Source: Marnyiella aurantia
GTDB taxonomy: Bacteria; Bacteroidota; Bacteroidia; Flavobacteriales; Weeksellaceae
Direction: 5' to 3'
Length of the DNA stretch: 64,000 bases
Assembly (NCBI RefSeq): GCF_014041915.1
Contig: NZ_CP059472.1
Span: 930,001-994,000, forward strand
In this document: positions 25,850 to 34,664 of the stretch, piece after piece
Layout of the letters: each line of letters begins with the position of its first letter
How positions within the stretch are numbered: the stretch's first letter is position 1
Translations under genes and position numbers: made by a program
Notes under the pieces: generated by a model
Databases searched by the model: none
What the model was told of the DNA's origin: nothing
What the model saw: the letters and a program-made list of their open reading frames with translations, nothing else

Positions 25850-26235
25850 AGGTTAGATTAAAGATGTCAGATTTTAGATTTTGAATTTTGAATTATGTAT
25901 TTTGAATTATACTCTGTGTACTCTGTATAAGCGCTGTGTTCTCTGTGGTTAAGTAAGAACTGAGAGCCGAGATTTTAGATATCAGATGTCAGACTCTCAT
26001 TAGGAGGAAGAAGCAAGAAAAAAAAGACTTCGGAGGGTGTTGGGACTTATCCCTTCGGGATGGCACAAGGGAGCAGTTGGATTTAACTTTGTGTTCTTTG
26101 TGCAGCCTTTGTGTTCTTAGTGGTTAAATCAGAGCCAGAAGCGATGAATGTGTATGTAAAATTAAAACCTCTATACCCTCTGTAAAAGCTCTGTGTGCTC
26201 CCAGGTTAGATAAAAGCCGGAAACTGCGTACCAAA
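25850..26235. repeat. Repeat island E inside the ABC export operon
   Basis: About 390 bases without a gene. Modules are inverted relative to islands A-D on the plus strand, which makes them the same in the sense direction: GATGTCAGATTT, TTTTGAATTATG, CTCTGTGTACTCTGTATAAG, GTGTTCTCTGTGGTTAAG, AGATATCAGATGTCAGA, CTTTGTGTTCTTTGTGC. TATCCCTTCGGGATG at 26051 is a small hairpin. Confidence 0.85.
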
Positions 26236-26261
26236 AATTGTAACATTAAATAAAACGATAT

Positions 26262-27458
26262 ATGAAAAAGAAAATTACCGGAAAAAGGGTGCTCTACATC
26301 ATACTGGGCCTTCTGGTGGCGGGCGCGCTTTTTGCGGGCGTCGGCTATCTCATCAAATCAAATTCTTCCCAAAGCGAGACTTTCCTCACCAAAAAACCAA
26401 TGGTGCAGAATATGGAAGACAAGGTGATGGCTACAGGAAAAATTGTTCCGCGGGAGGAAATTGAAATCAAACCAAATATGTCGGGTATTGTGGATAAGGT
26501 TTTGGTTGATGAAGGCGACCGTGTTACTGTAGGGCAGCTTATTGCCACCATTCGTATTGTCCCGAATATCCAAAATGTAAATGCCTCCCAGCAGGAAATT
26601 AACGGTGCACAGCTTCAGATCAGTAATGCACAGTTGAACCTGGATAACCAACAAAAGCAGTTCGGCATGCAGGAAAGGCTGTTTAATCAGGGTGTTATTT
26701 CCAGACAGGAATATCTGGCCGCACAACAGCAGCTGCAGTCGGCGCAGATCCAGCTGCGAAACGCGAGACAGCAACTTACAACGGCTCAGAAAAACCTTCA
26801 GATCGCAAGAACCGGCGTAACACCGGAACTGCAGAGCCTTGCCACTACCCAGATCCGCTCTAAAGCCAACGGAACCGTACTGGAAGTACCGGTAAAAGTA
26901 GGTAGCCAGGTTATTGAAGCCAATTCATTTAATTCCGGTACCACGATAGCGGCCATTGCCGACCTGAATTCACTGATTTTTCAGGGAGAGATTGATGAAG
27001 CGCAGGCTGGAAAACTGAAAGAAGGAATGAATATGAATGTGGTGATCGGAGCTTTGCAGAATAAGAAATTCCCGGGCCGGCTTACCATGATTGCCCCTAA
27101 AGGTAAAGACCAAAGCGGTACTATAAAATTCCCGGTGGAAGGTGATGTTTTCAATCCGAACAACGAATATATCCGTGCTGGCTTTTCGGCCAATGGCGAA
27201 ATCGTGCTAAGTTCTCAGAAGAATGCCCTCCTACTGGATGAAGCGCTTATACAGTATGAGAAGAAAAACGGGAAGGATGTTCCCTTTGTGGAAGTAAAAC
27301 AGGCCAACGGCACCTTTAAGAAAGTGTATGTTACACTGGGTGCAAGCGACGGCATCAACGTTCAGATCAAGTCCGGCATTGATAAAAATGCTGAGGTTAA
27401 AGTCTGGAATCCAAGCAATAAGGATAAGGAAGCACTGAAAGAACAGAAAGGTAAGTAA
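26262..27458 (+). CDS. Periplasmic adaptor subunit (MacA/HlyD type)
   Basis: 398 residues. There is an N-terminal membrane anchor VLYIILGLLVAGALFAGVGYL at about 9-30. A lipoyl half-motif VDEGDRVTVGQLIATI follows at about 83-98, then a coiled-coil hairpin from about 105 to 190 rich in Gln (QQEINGAQLQISNAQLNLD, QQLQSAQIQLRNARQQL). The second lipoyl half and beta-barrel (VPVKVGSQVIEANSF, GEIDEAQAGKLKEGM) and a membrane-proximal domain end the protein. It links the inner-membrane MacB-like pump to an outer-membrane channel, which is not encoded here. Confidence 0.92.
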   Translation: MKKKITGKRVLYIILGLLVAGALFAGVGYLIKSNSSQSETFLTKKPMVQNMEDKVMATGKIVPREEIEIKPNMSGIVDKVLVDEGDRVTVGQLIATIRIVPNIQNVNASQQEINGAQLQISNAQLNLDNQQKQFGMQERLFNQGVISRQEYLAAQQQLQSAQIQLRNARQQLTTAQKNLQIARTGVTPELQSLATTQIRSKANGTVLEVPVKVGSQVIEANSFNSGTTIAAIADLNSLIFQGEIDEAQAGKLKEGMNMNVVIGALQNKKFPGRLTMIAPKGKDQSGTIKFPVEGDVFNPNNEYIRAGFSANGEIVLSSQKNALLLDEALIQYEKKNGKDVPFVEVKQANGTFKKVYVTLGASDGINVQIKSGIDKNAEVKVWNPSNKDKEALKEQKGK

Positions 27459-27477
27459 ACCGTTATGCATAAATAAA

Positions 27478-27508
27478 ATGTCCTGAAGATTTTCAGGGCA
27501 TTTTTTTT
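27478..27508. terminator. Bidirectional terminator after the ABC operon
   Basis: 10-bp stem ATGTCCTGAA with TTCAGGGCAT (one G-T pair), loop GATT, and eight Ts on the plus side. AAAATAAA precedes it and serves as a T-tract for the convergent minus-strand gene. Confidence 0.85.
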
Positions 27509-28100
27509 ATTGTCTGCGCAGCAGCAGCACCCCGTTCAGGAAAATAAGCAGAAGGCTGAGTGTTACGTACACACTGCTTCTGTTATTCCTCATTTTCTGC
27601 GCGTCTATCAGAAGACCGGCGGTCTTACTGAGCTTCTGGCTCTGGTTGATGTAGTTATGAACCTCAACCACCTGGTCGCTGTCGCGGTTAGGTACCGCAT
27701 GTTGGGAAAAGTAGACCATATTTTTTTTCCCGAGGTAGCCTGCAATCCAGAATTCATCGGAATGATCCATCTTCAGATATTCCAGCTGGTAATGTTCCGG
27801 TCGGATCCGGCCAGCATGTTTCAGGTTATAGGGTTCACCCGCTGAATCGGTATTGTTTACACGGACCACATAAAAATCCAGCGCCTGCGGTAATTTGTTA
27901 ATGATCTGCACTGCCATGGCATCCATAACGAACGGATACTTACTGCGTTTAACAAACCATACTGTATAATAAGCCATGGCACCCAGTACTATAACCATGC
28001 GCGCAATTTTGGCCGAAACAGCAAAACTGCCCTTCCGTATCAGCGAGAGCGGTAACGCCAGACACAGCAACAAGAAAATGATAAAAGTATAGTTTTCCAT
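27507..28100 (-). CDS. Hypothetical membrane protein (197 aa)
   Basis: Starts MENYTFIIFLLLCLALPLSLI (TM1), then a second helix KIARMVIVLGAMAYYTVWFV at about 35-54, a soluble middle of about 110 residues (YPFVMDAMAVQIINKLPQAL, LEYLKMDHSDEFWIAGYLG, VVEVHNYINQSQKLSKTAG) and a C-terminal TM VYVTLSLLLIFLNGVLLLRR. I recognise no family. The start is fixed by a TATATTTG box at 28107-28114, which overlaps the longer version of the frame. Convergent to the ABC operon. Confidence 0.75.
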   Translation of the reverse strand: MENYTFIIFLLLCLALPLSLIRKGSFAVSAKIARMVIVLGAMAYYTVWFVKRSKYPFVMDAMAVQIINKLPQALDFYVVRVNNTDSAGEPYNLKHAGRIRPEHYQLEYLKMDHSDEFWIAGYLGKKNMVYFSQHAVPNRDSDQVVEVHNYINQSQKLSKTAGLLIDAQKMRNNRSSVYVTLSLLLIFLNGVLLLRRQ

Positions 28101-28106
28101 CTGCTG

Positions 28107-28114
28107 CAAATATA
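28107..28114 (-). promoter_or_regulatory. Promoter -7 box TATATTTG
   Basis: Exact TAnnTTTG on the minus strand, six bases before the ATG at 28100. Confidence 0.6.
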
Positions 28115-28140
28115 AGCAAATTGGCCGTGCACGAGCTTTA

Positions 28141-28824
28141 TCAGCGGGCTGCCTCCCACTCTTCCAGAAACTGCTGCAGGAAGGTTTCCATAAAAGTATG
28201 CCTGCCTTCTGCAAGTTCCCTGCCTTTTTGAGTGTTCATACGGTCTTTCAGCAACAGCAGTTTTTCGTAAAAATGATTGATAGTGGTACCTGTATTCTTT
28301 TTGTACTCCTCTTTGGTCATTTGGAGACGCGGTGCCATCTGCGGATGATGCAGCAGATTATTTTTAAAACCCCCGAAATTGAATGTGCGCGCGATACCGA
28401 TCGCACCTATGGCATCCAGTCGGTCGGCATCCTGTACAACATGAAGTTCCCGCAGCGGGACTCTCATTTCGCGAATATCCGAAAGCTGTTCATCAGAAGA
28501 TTCCAGACTGTTTTTAAAGGACATATTTCTGATGATGTAAAGCACAGACTCCATAGTAGCCGGATCCAGCTCAATATCCTTCAGATGATTTTGGGCAATG
28601 GTAATCGCAAGCTGCTCATCACCACCGTGAAATTTTGGATCAGCAATATCATGCAGAAGTGCGGCCAGCTCCACGACCTCACGGTCACATGCTTCAGATT
28701 GGGCTATGATTACGGCCAGTTTCCACACCCTTTCCACATGAAACCAATCGTGGCCTGCCTCGGCACCCTTTAACTGTTCTTTTACAAAACGCACTGTCCT
28801 CTCAATTCCTGTATTCATCAGCAT
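28141..28824 (-). CDS. HD-domain phosphohydrolase
   Basis: 227 residues (225 if the second Met is used). HD-type metal residues: GHDWFHVERVWKLA (His), LAALLHDIADPKF (the HD pair), and a later VQDADRLDAIGAIG (Asp). This order is that of the YedJ-like HD hydrolases, metal-dependent phosphohydrolases of unknown substrate. It ends 40 bases upstream of the membrane-protein start and begins 16 bases below the alpha/beta hydrolase, so it shares that gene's transcript. Confidence 0.88.
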   Translation of the reverse strand: MLMNTGIERTVRFVKEQLKGAEAGHDWFHVERVWKLAVIIAQSEACDREVVELAALLHDIADPKFHGGDEQLAITIAQNHLKDIELDPATMESVLYIIRNMSFKNSLESSDEQLSDIREMRVPLRELHVVQDADRLDAIGAIGIARTFNFGGFKNNLLHHPQMAPRLQMTKEEYKKNTGTTINHFYEKLLLLKDRMNTQKGRELAEGRHTFMETFLQQFLEEWEAAR

Positions 28825-28840
28825 CTAAATTTATAATTTA

Positions 28841-29689
28841 TCAATCCCTTTCCAGATAATCCAATACAACTTTCCACAGGTTCCGGTTATAACTCCTGAA
28901 GAAATTAATATGTCCTATTTCCCCCTGCTTACTCTCAGTCGTTGCTAAAAGGCGGTAGGTTGGATTCATATTCGGATAGGTTTCCTCCATCAGTTTTCTA
29001 ACGGCTTTCTCGGTGAGCCACGTGTCGTCTTCGGCCCTAACCACCAACACCTCCTGATTCAGTGAGCTGGCGAAGTTTTCACCGTTCCGTTCAAGCAGTT
29101 TGTTGGTGGATTTCCTGTTAATGACCAGGGTGCGCCAGTCGTGGGCAGATCCTTTCGGAAGACTTTCACCCAAGCCAAAACGGTGCGCCGGGAAATAGCC
29201 CCACAGCGCTGTAGTCGCAGGGAGCAGCAGCGCGAAACCTATGTAACCTAAAGTTGCAGTACGAAAATCCAGATTACCCACAAATGCTTTCTGGGTACTT
29301 ACAAATACAAATCTGTTAAATATTGCGGACTCCGGATTCATCCCCAAAATCAGGGCGCCTACAGAATGACCCAAACAGTATTTTTCGAACTCAGGAAACT
29401 GGAATTGTATATAGTCGGTAAGCGTCCGGTAATCCAGGGAACCCCAATCGCGCATTGTGGCCCGGAATGAGCGCAGTGAAGCTGGCTTGGACTGGCCAAT
29501 TCCACGGTAATCATAGGTTAGAACCGTATATCCGAAGGATGCCATGTATTTGGCTAGAGAAAAATAAACCTGCTGCTTCACGCCAGTCGCCGAATTGATA
29601 AGCAGGAGTTTTTTACTGCAGAATTCAGGTCGAAAGCACGTGGCAGAAATTCCGAAACCGTCCTTGGTCTTCAGAGTGAATGATTCCAT
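28841..29689 (-). CDS. Alpha/beta hydrolase
   Basis: 282 residues with the serine-hydrolase fold: an oxyanion strand KLLLINSATGVKQQVY, the Y-R-G-x-G-x-S segment TYDYRGIGQSKP, the nucleophile elbow CLGHSVGALILG (Ser at about residue 110), an acid candidate in VVRAEDDTWLTE and a late His in GEIGHINFF. No signal peptide. The substrate is not indicated. It lies between the ribokinase and HD genes on the same strand. Confidence 0.85.
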   Translation of the reverse strand: MESFTLKTKDGFGISATCFRPEFCSKKLLLINSATGVKQQVYFSLAKYMASFGYTVLTYDYRGIGQSKPASLRSFRATMRDWGSLDYRTLTDYIQFQFPEFEKYCLGHSVGALILGMNPESAIFNRFVFVSTQKAFVGNLDFRTATLGYIGFALLLPATTALWGYFPAHRFGLGESLPKGSAHDWRTLVINRKSTNKLLERNGENFASSLNQEVLVVRAEDDTWLTEKAVRKLMEETYPNMNPTYRLLATTESKQGEIGHINFFRSYNRNLWKVVLDYLERD

Positions 29690-29753
29690 TAAATTTTATA
29701 GGAAGATGTAAAATGCTGTGAAATGGGATGTTAAAACAATGTGAAACCCAAGG

Positions 29754-30662
29754 CTATATAATTTCGGAGGCATCTGAACTCATGTCTTCCAAAAAAGGCA
29801 AGCCTGCCTGAGACCCCTGGTTCAGCGCAACTCTCAGCGAAACATCAGTGCCGAAACGAACACAGTCGCCAATTGAATTACCATGGCAGTAGGCCACGGC
29901 AAATCCTGATGTAAACGCATCGCCCATCCCAATTCTGTACTGCATATCCTGATGGTCATTTCGGTAATATTTCATCTCCGAACCGCTGTAATAAGTGGTT
30001 ACGTTGGTATCATCGCGTATAAAAAGTTTGTTCGGATTGTGCTTCAGGATATCCTCCACATTGTCATCGCCAAAAATAATCGCCAAATCACTGCTCTTGG
30101 CAACAATAAAAGATGCATAATCCTGTACCTGGGCAGAAAGCCGTGCAGCCGGTGCCGCATAAACCAGAACTTTTGTATTGTACTTCTGTGCCAGGCCTAC
30201 TGTAAATTCAACAGCTTCCATGGGGATTTCCAACTGAAGCAAAACAAGGTCAGCTGCTTCAATCAGCGATTCGGCTTTCTGGATTTGGTCTGCAGTAAGA
30301 TAAACATTAGCACCCGGCACTACCACGATCGTATTCCGGCCTTCAGCCGAAGTTACAAAAGCGGTACCTGTGTCCGCTTCGGAAGTTACATTTACAAGAT
30401 CTACATTGATTCCTTCGGCTTTCAGATTGCGGAAAACCTCCCGTCCAGCATCATCCGCACCTACACAACTCACAAAACTTACACTGGCTCCCAAACGGGC
30501 AGTACCCACTGCCTGGTTAGCACCTTTGCCACCGAAAAAACGTTCAGTTTTTTCGGCCATTACGGTTTCGTTGGGCTTTGGATGCCGTTCCGTAGCGAAT
30601 ACAAGATCCAGGGATGAACTTCCTACAACAACTATTTTTGGTTTTTCAGTACTTAAATTCAT
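29754..30662 (-). CDS. rbsK: Ribokinase-like PfkB family kinase
   Basis: 302 residues. The PfkB signatures are GGKGANQAVGTARLGA near the N-terminus (about residues 43-58) and the C-terminal GMGDAFTSGFAVAY with the catalytic Asp. The start reads KIVVVGSSSLDLVFATERHPKPNETV, typical of RbsK, and the order of motifs fits ribokinase best. It phosphorylates ribose or a related nucleoside sugar. No transporter or sugar regulator is next to it, so substrate assignment rests on the protein alone. Confidence 0.8.
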   Translation of the reverse strand: MNLSTEKPKIVVVGSSSLDLVFATERHPKPNETVMAEKTERFFGGKGANQAVGTARLGASVSFVSCVGADDAGREVFRNLKAEGINVDLVNVTSEADTGTAFVTSAEGRNTIVVVPGANVYLTADQIQKAESLIEAADLVLLQLEIPMEAVEFTVGLAQKYNTKVLVYAAPAARLSAQVQDYASFIVAKSSDLAIIFGDDNVEDILKHNPNKLFIRDDTNVTTYYSGSEMKYYRNDHQDMQYRIGMGDAFTSGFAVAYCHGNSIGDCVRFGTDVSLRVALNQGSQAGLPFLEDMSSDASEII

Positions 30663-30678
30663 GATTCAGGTTTAATAA

Positions 30679-30686
30679 CAAAAGTA
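30679..30686 (-). promoter_or_regulatory. Promoter -7 box TACTTTTG of the ribokinase gene
   Basis: Exact TAnnTTTG on the minus strand, 16 bases before the ATG. Confidence 0.6.
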
Positions 30687-30716
30687 ATCATTCTAAACCA
30701 ATGGTATGCCGGAATG

Positions 30717-31355
30717 CTACCCGGTAACCTCTATGAACTCGGTTACAATCTTTACCGGCCGGTTATCGCCGCTGAAACCAATATAGCTTGCATAAAAACC
30801 TTCTCCATAACCTGCCTCGAAGGCGAAAACAGTACCTCCGCGCTCGTCGTTCGGTTTCAGGAAAGCATATTGATCTATGGCTCCGTTCTCATCAAAAAAA
30901 TGATCATGGAAAAACTCTTCGTAGATCCCCATGAAATCGGCACCTTTCCTGTGATACAGTGTGTTTTCCAGATGATTAAGGCAATCCTGAGTTTCAAGAT
31001 CCATAAAGCTGCCCATGCCGCTTTCTACCGGATAACCAAAGATTTCTTCACCCTTAAGTTCCTTTAATTCCTGTCCGGCGGTGGTCGCCATTTTCCAGGA
31101 TGTTATTGCGGAACTCCCGAAACGTATTTCAGCATAGGCTACACAGTTGCTCTCTTTTTCTTTATGAAGAAGTACAGGAAAGGATCCCTTCGGGAAAACC
31201 GTGTTAAACGGAACCATGTCACTGGTGATTACGGGATCGCATGCTACCAGGTGCCCGCTAGGCAGGTGAATGTCGCCGACTTCAAATGATTCAATGAGCG
31301 GATTTTCCACAAAATCCTTGGTGAAGAGCCGGCTGATATTTTCTATATGCTTCAT
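30717..31355 (-). CDS. DUF4241 domain protein
   Basis: 212 residues. It carries the DUF4241 pattern: GDIHLPSGHLVACDPVI, FPVLLHKEKESNCVAYAEIRFG, FGYPVESGMGSFMDLET and FEAGYGEGFYASYIGFSGD near the end. The family is of unknown function and is often found near polymorphic toxin immunity genes, but here it directly follows valS with a 9-base gap. No signal peptide. Confidence 0.8.
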   Translation of the reverse strand: MKHIENISRLFTKDFVENPLIESFEVGDIHLPSGHLVACDPVITSDMVPFNTVFPKGSFPVLLHKEKESNCVAYAEIRFGSSAITSWKMATTAGQELKELKGEEIFGYPVESGMGSFMDLETQDCLNHLENTLYHRKGADFMGIYEEFFHDHFFDENGAIDQYAFLKPNDERGGTVFAFEAGYGEGFYASYIGFSGDNRPVKIVTEFIEVTG

Positions 31356-31364
31356 AATGGCTGC

Positions 31365-33983
31365 TTATAAAGTTTTCAGTTTGCTGGTAAGCAGCACAAT
31401 TTTTTCCTGTGCGTCTTTCTGCTTCTTCAGTTCATTATCTACCACCTGCTGTGGTGCGCCTGCCATAAACTTCTCATTGGAAAGTTTCTTTTCCACAGAT
31501 TTCAGGAATCCCTGAAGATAGGCAATCTCCTCTTCAGTTTTGCGCTTCTCTTCTTCCAGATCCAGACTTTCGCTCAGTGGAATCGACACTTCCGTACCAC
31601 CCACCAGGAAGGTAAAACTTGGCTCGTCTGTTTTCGAGGCAAAATGTACGGCCGAGATATTGGCCAGTTTTATGATAAGATCTTTATTTGGAAAGGATTC
31701 AGCATTGGTAAAAACTTCTACGGCCTCGCGGGGCGAAATCCCCTTGCTTTGACGGTAGTTACGTACACCGGCTACCAATTCCTTCGTGGTTTCAAACTGG
31801 TTAAGAATTTCAGAACTAAACTCCGTTGATTTTGGCTGCTGTGCAATTACAAGTGCCTCCTCAGTCGTACGCGGCGCAATATTCTGCCAAAGCTCCTCTG
31901 TTAGGAATGGCATGAATGGATGCAACAGCTTCATCAGACTCTCGAAATAAACGATAGTCTGCTGATACACTTCGGTGGAAATGGACTCGCCAAAACCAGG
32001 CTTGATGGCCTCCAGATACCAGGAACAGAAATCGTCCCAGATCAGTTTATACAAAAGGTGAAGACCGTCTGATATTCGGAACTTCGCAAACTGATCCTCA
32101 ATCTCCAGGATGGTTTTATCCATTTGGTGACCAAACCAGTCGATGGCTTGCTTATCCGCTTCAGAAGCCTTTATAGCATCATCTTTGGTCCAACCCTGAA
32201 TCAAGCGGTAGGCATTCCAGATTTTTGTGGCGAAATTACGTCCCTGCAGCATAAGTTCTTCATCAAAAAGAAGATCATTTCCTGCCGCCGAACTCAACAA
32301 TATACCAACACGCACCCCATCGGCACCATATTTTTCAATCAGTTCAATAGGGTCCGGTGAGTTACCCAAAGACTTGGACATTTTCCGGCGCTGCTTATCC
32401 CGAACAATACCTGTAAAATATACATTTTTAAAGGGCACCTCGCCTCTGAACTCCTGCCCAGCCATAATCATCCTGGCCACCCAGAAGAATATAATGTCCG
32501 GACCGGTTACAAGGTCGGAAGTGGGATAATAGTAATCAATCTCTTTATTGTCATTATCCAGCAAACCGTTGAAAACGGACATAGGCCAGAGCCAGGCCGA
32601 GAACCAGGTATCGAGCGCGTCTTCATCCTGACGTAGATCAGAAGACTGCAGATTATTATTTCCGGATTTCTCTTTTGCCAACTGCAGCGCCTCTTCGAAA
32701 TTCTCAGCTACAACGAAATCATTTTCGCCATCGCCATAGAAATAAGCCGGGATTTGCTGGCCCCACCACAGCTGTCGGGAGATATTCCAGTCGCGGATGT
32801 TCTCCATCCAGTATTTATAGGTATTCTTAAATTTTTCAGGATGAAACTTCACCTTGTCGTCCATTACTACATCCAGTGCAGGTTTGGCAAGGTCAGACAT
32901 TCTCAGGAACCACTGTACAGAAACTTTAGGCTCAATTACAGCGCCTGTACGTTCTGAAGTCCCCACTTTATTTACATAATCCTCAGCCTTAAGTAATAAA
33001 CCTTTCTCCTCCAGTTCCTTCGCGATAAGCTTGCGCACCTCGAATCGGTTTTTGCCTGCATAATGCTGTCCGTGGGAATTCAGGTTGGCATCATCGTCCA
33101 GTGAATCTATGATGGTCAGGTTATGACGCTTACCAATCTCGTAGTCATTGATATCGTGTGCAGGTGTAATTTTCAGTGCGCCCGTTCCGAATTCAATATC
33201 AACATAATCATCCTCAATTACAGGAACTGTCCTGTTTACTATTGGTACAATAACATTTTTGCCTTTCAGATGCGCATACCTCTCATCATCAGGGTTCACA
33301 CAAACCGCCATATCGCCAAATATAGTCTCTGGGCGTGTAGTTGCTACAGAAAGGTACTCTTCAGATCCTTCAACCTTATATTTCAGGTAGTACAGTTTAC
33401 CGTTCTGCTCTTTAAAGATTACCTCTTCATCCGAAATATTGGTCTTGGCCTCGGGATCCCAGTTTACCATACGGTAACCGCGGTAAATCATTCCCTTGTT
33501 GTAAAGATCAACAAAGGATTTAATCACCTGCTCAGACATCTTGGGTTCCAGAGTAAAACGTGTGCGCTCCCAGTCGCAGGAGCAGCCCAACTTCTTAAGT
33601 TGTTCCAGGATGGTGCCTCCATACTCATCGGTCCATGCCCAGGCGTGCTTCAGGAATTCTTCTCTGGTAATATCTGATTTGCTGATTCCTTCGGATTTCA
33701 GTTTTGCCACCACCTTTGCTTCTGTTGCAATGGAAGCGTGGTCCGTACCCGGTACCCAGCAGGCGTTGAAGCCCTGCATGCGCGCGCGGCGTACGAGCAC
33801 ATCCTGAATGGTATTGTTCAGCATATGACCCATGTGCAGGATACCAGTAACATTTGGTGGTGGTATTACTATCGTATAAGGTGGTTTTTCGTTGGGTTCG
33901 GAATGAAAATAATTATTCTCCAGCCAGTAACTGTACCATTTGGACTCAGTTTCCCGGGGACTGTATTTTTCTGAAATCTGCAT
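31365..33983 (-). CDS. valS: Valyl-tRNA synthetase
   Basis: 872 residues. Class I signatures: PPPNVTGILHMGHMLNNT (HIGH) near residue 40 and RRKMSKSLGNSPDP (KMSKS) near 525. There is an editing domain with TTRPETIFGDMAVCVNP, the anticodon-binding domain, and a C-terminal coiled-coil arm (LDLEEEKRKTEEEIAYLQGF). The frame extends to 34025, but the promoter box at 34013-34020 lies in that extension, so the Met at 33983 is used. Confidence 0.97.
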   Translation of the reverse strand: MQISEKYSPRETESKWYSYWLENNYFHSEPNEKPPYTIVIPPPNVTGILHMGHMLNNTIQDVLVRRARMQGFNACWVPGTDHASIATEAKVVAKLKSEGISKSDITREEFLKHAWAWTDEYGGTILEQLKKLGCSCDWERTRFTLEPKMSEQVIKSFVDLYNKGMIYRGYRMVNWDPEAKTNISDEEVIFKEQNGKLYYLKYKVEGSEEYLSVATTRPETIFGDMAVCVNPDDERYAHLKGKNVIVPIVNRTVPVIEDDYVDIEFGTGALKITPAHDINDYEIGKRHNLTIIDSLDDDANLNSHGQHYAGKNRFEVRKLIAKELEEKGLLLKAEDYVNKVGTSERTGAVIEPKVSVQWFLRMSDLAKPALDVVMDDKVKFHPEKFKNTYKYWMENIRDWNISRQLWWGQQIPAYFYGDGENDFVVAENFEEALQLAKEKSGNNNLQSSDLRQDEDALDTWFSAWLWPMSVFNGLLDNDNKEIDYYYPTSDLVTGPDIIFFWVARMIMAGQEFRGEVPFKNVYFTGIVRDKQRRKMSKSLGNSPDPIELIEKYGADGVRVGILLSSAAGNDLLFDEELMLQGRNFATKIWNAYRLIQGWTKDDAIKASEADKQAIDWFGHQMDKTILEIEDQFAKFRISDGLHLLYKLIWDDFCSWYLEAIKPGFGESISTEVYQQTIVYFESLMKLLHPFMPFLTEELWQNIAPRTTEEALVIAQQPKSTEFSSEILNQFETTKELVAGVRNYRQSKGISPREAVEVFTNAESFPNKDLIIKLANISAVHFASKTDEPSFTFLVGGTEVSIPLSESLDLEEEKRKTEEEIAYLQGFLKSVEKKLSNEKFMAGAPQQVVDNELKKQKDAQEKIVLLTSKLKTL

Positions 33984-34012
33984 TATGCTCGCTAGTTTTG
34001 GCGTTAATGCTG

Positions 34013-34020
34013 CAAAAATA
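34013..34020 (-). promoter_or_regulatory. Promoter -7 box TATTTTTG of valS
   Basis: Exact TAnnTTTG on the minus strand, 30 bases before the chosen ATG. Confidence 0.6.
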
Positions 34021-34060
34021 GGCAAAAGAAAAATTTCTTAAGTTTATTTAAATTTATTTT

Positions 34061-34068
34061 TAACTTTG
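34061..34068 (+). promoter_or_regulatory. Promoter -7 box TAACTTTG of the DUF1573 gene
   Basis: Exact TAnnTTTG on the plus strand, 42 bases before the ATG at 34110, back to back with the valS promoter. Confidence 0.7.
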
Positions 34069-34109
34069 CTATCTAATTTGAATCAAAATTCATATCAAAC
34101 ATTATCAAT

Positions 34110-34592
34110 ATGAAAAAATTATTTGCAGGTTTTGCAATTTTAGGAACAGTTGCTTTCGCATCCGCTCAAACTATTACTTTTGACAATACTGTACTTGACT
34201 ACGGAACTGTTAAGCCAGGTGCCGACGGAAACAGAGTTTTCACAGTAAAAAATACAGGTGACAAGCCCCTTATCATTTCCAGCGTAAAGCCTTCTTGTGG
34301 CTGTACTACACCTGATTTCAGCAGGGAGCCTATTCTTCCCGGTAAAACAGGTCAGATTAAGGTTCATTACGATACCAAAAATCTGGGCGCAACTCAGAAA
34401 CTTATCGAGGTATTCTCCAATGACCCTGAAAACCAGAGATCTGTGATCCACATTAAAGTTAATGTTGATCCGAACGCTCCGGAACCAAAAGTTCTTACTG
34501 AAGCTGAACTGAAAAAAGCCGAAGCTGAGAAGAATGCAGCATTAAAAAAATCTAAAAAAATGGTGAAGAAGACCAAAAAAGCAACTGCTTAA
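34110..34592 (+). CDS. DUF1573 exported protein
   Basis: 160 residues. Signal peptide MKKLFAGFAILGTVAFASA with cleavage near residue 20, then one Ig-like DUF1573 domain: DYGTVKPGADGNRVFTVKN, LIISSVKPSCGCTTPDFS and EVFSNDPENQRSVIHIKVNV. The CGC(T) motif is the family mark. The C-terminal 35 residues are Lys/Ala-rich and probably unstructured. Usually a periplasmic or surface protein of unknown role. It has its own promoter and terminator. Confidence 0.9.
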   Translation: MKKLFAGFAILGTVAFASAQTITFDNTVLDYGTVKPGADGNRVFTVKNTGDKPLIISSVKPSCGCTTPDFSREPILPGKTGQIKVHYDTKNLGATQKLIEVFSNDPENQRSVIHIKVNVDPNAPEPKVLTEAELKKAEAEKNAALKKSKKMVKKTKKATA

Positions 34593-34614
34593 TTAATCAC
34601 CTTCCCTAATCAAC

Positions 34615-34643
34615 AACCGTTTCAGTTTTGGAGCGGTTTTTTT
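34615..34643 (+). terminator. Terminator of the DUF1573 gene
   Basis: 9-pair stem (AACCGTTTC with GGAGCGGTT, with G-T pairs), 6-base loop, then TTTTT. Confidence 0.8.
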
Positions 34644-34664
34644 GTTACCTTTATTTGAAACAGA

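Noticed and set aside
33983-34025. Upstream start for valS (and similar long starts for wza, asnS, fur, pdhB and yqgE)
   Set aside because: In each case a TAnnTTTG promoter box lies inside or directly at the proposed extension.
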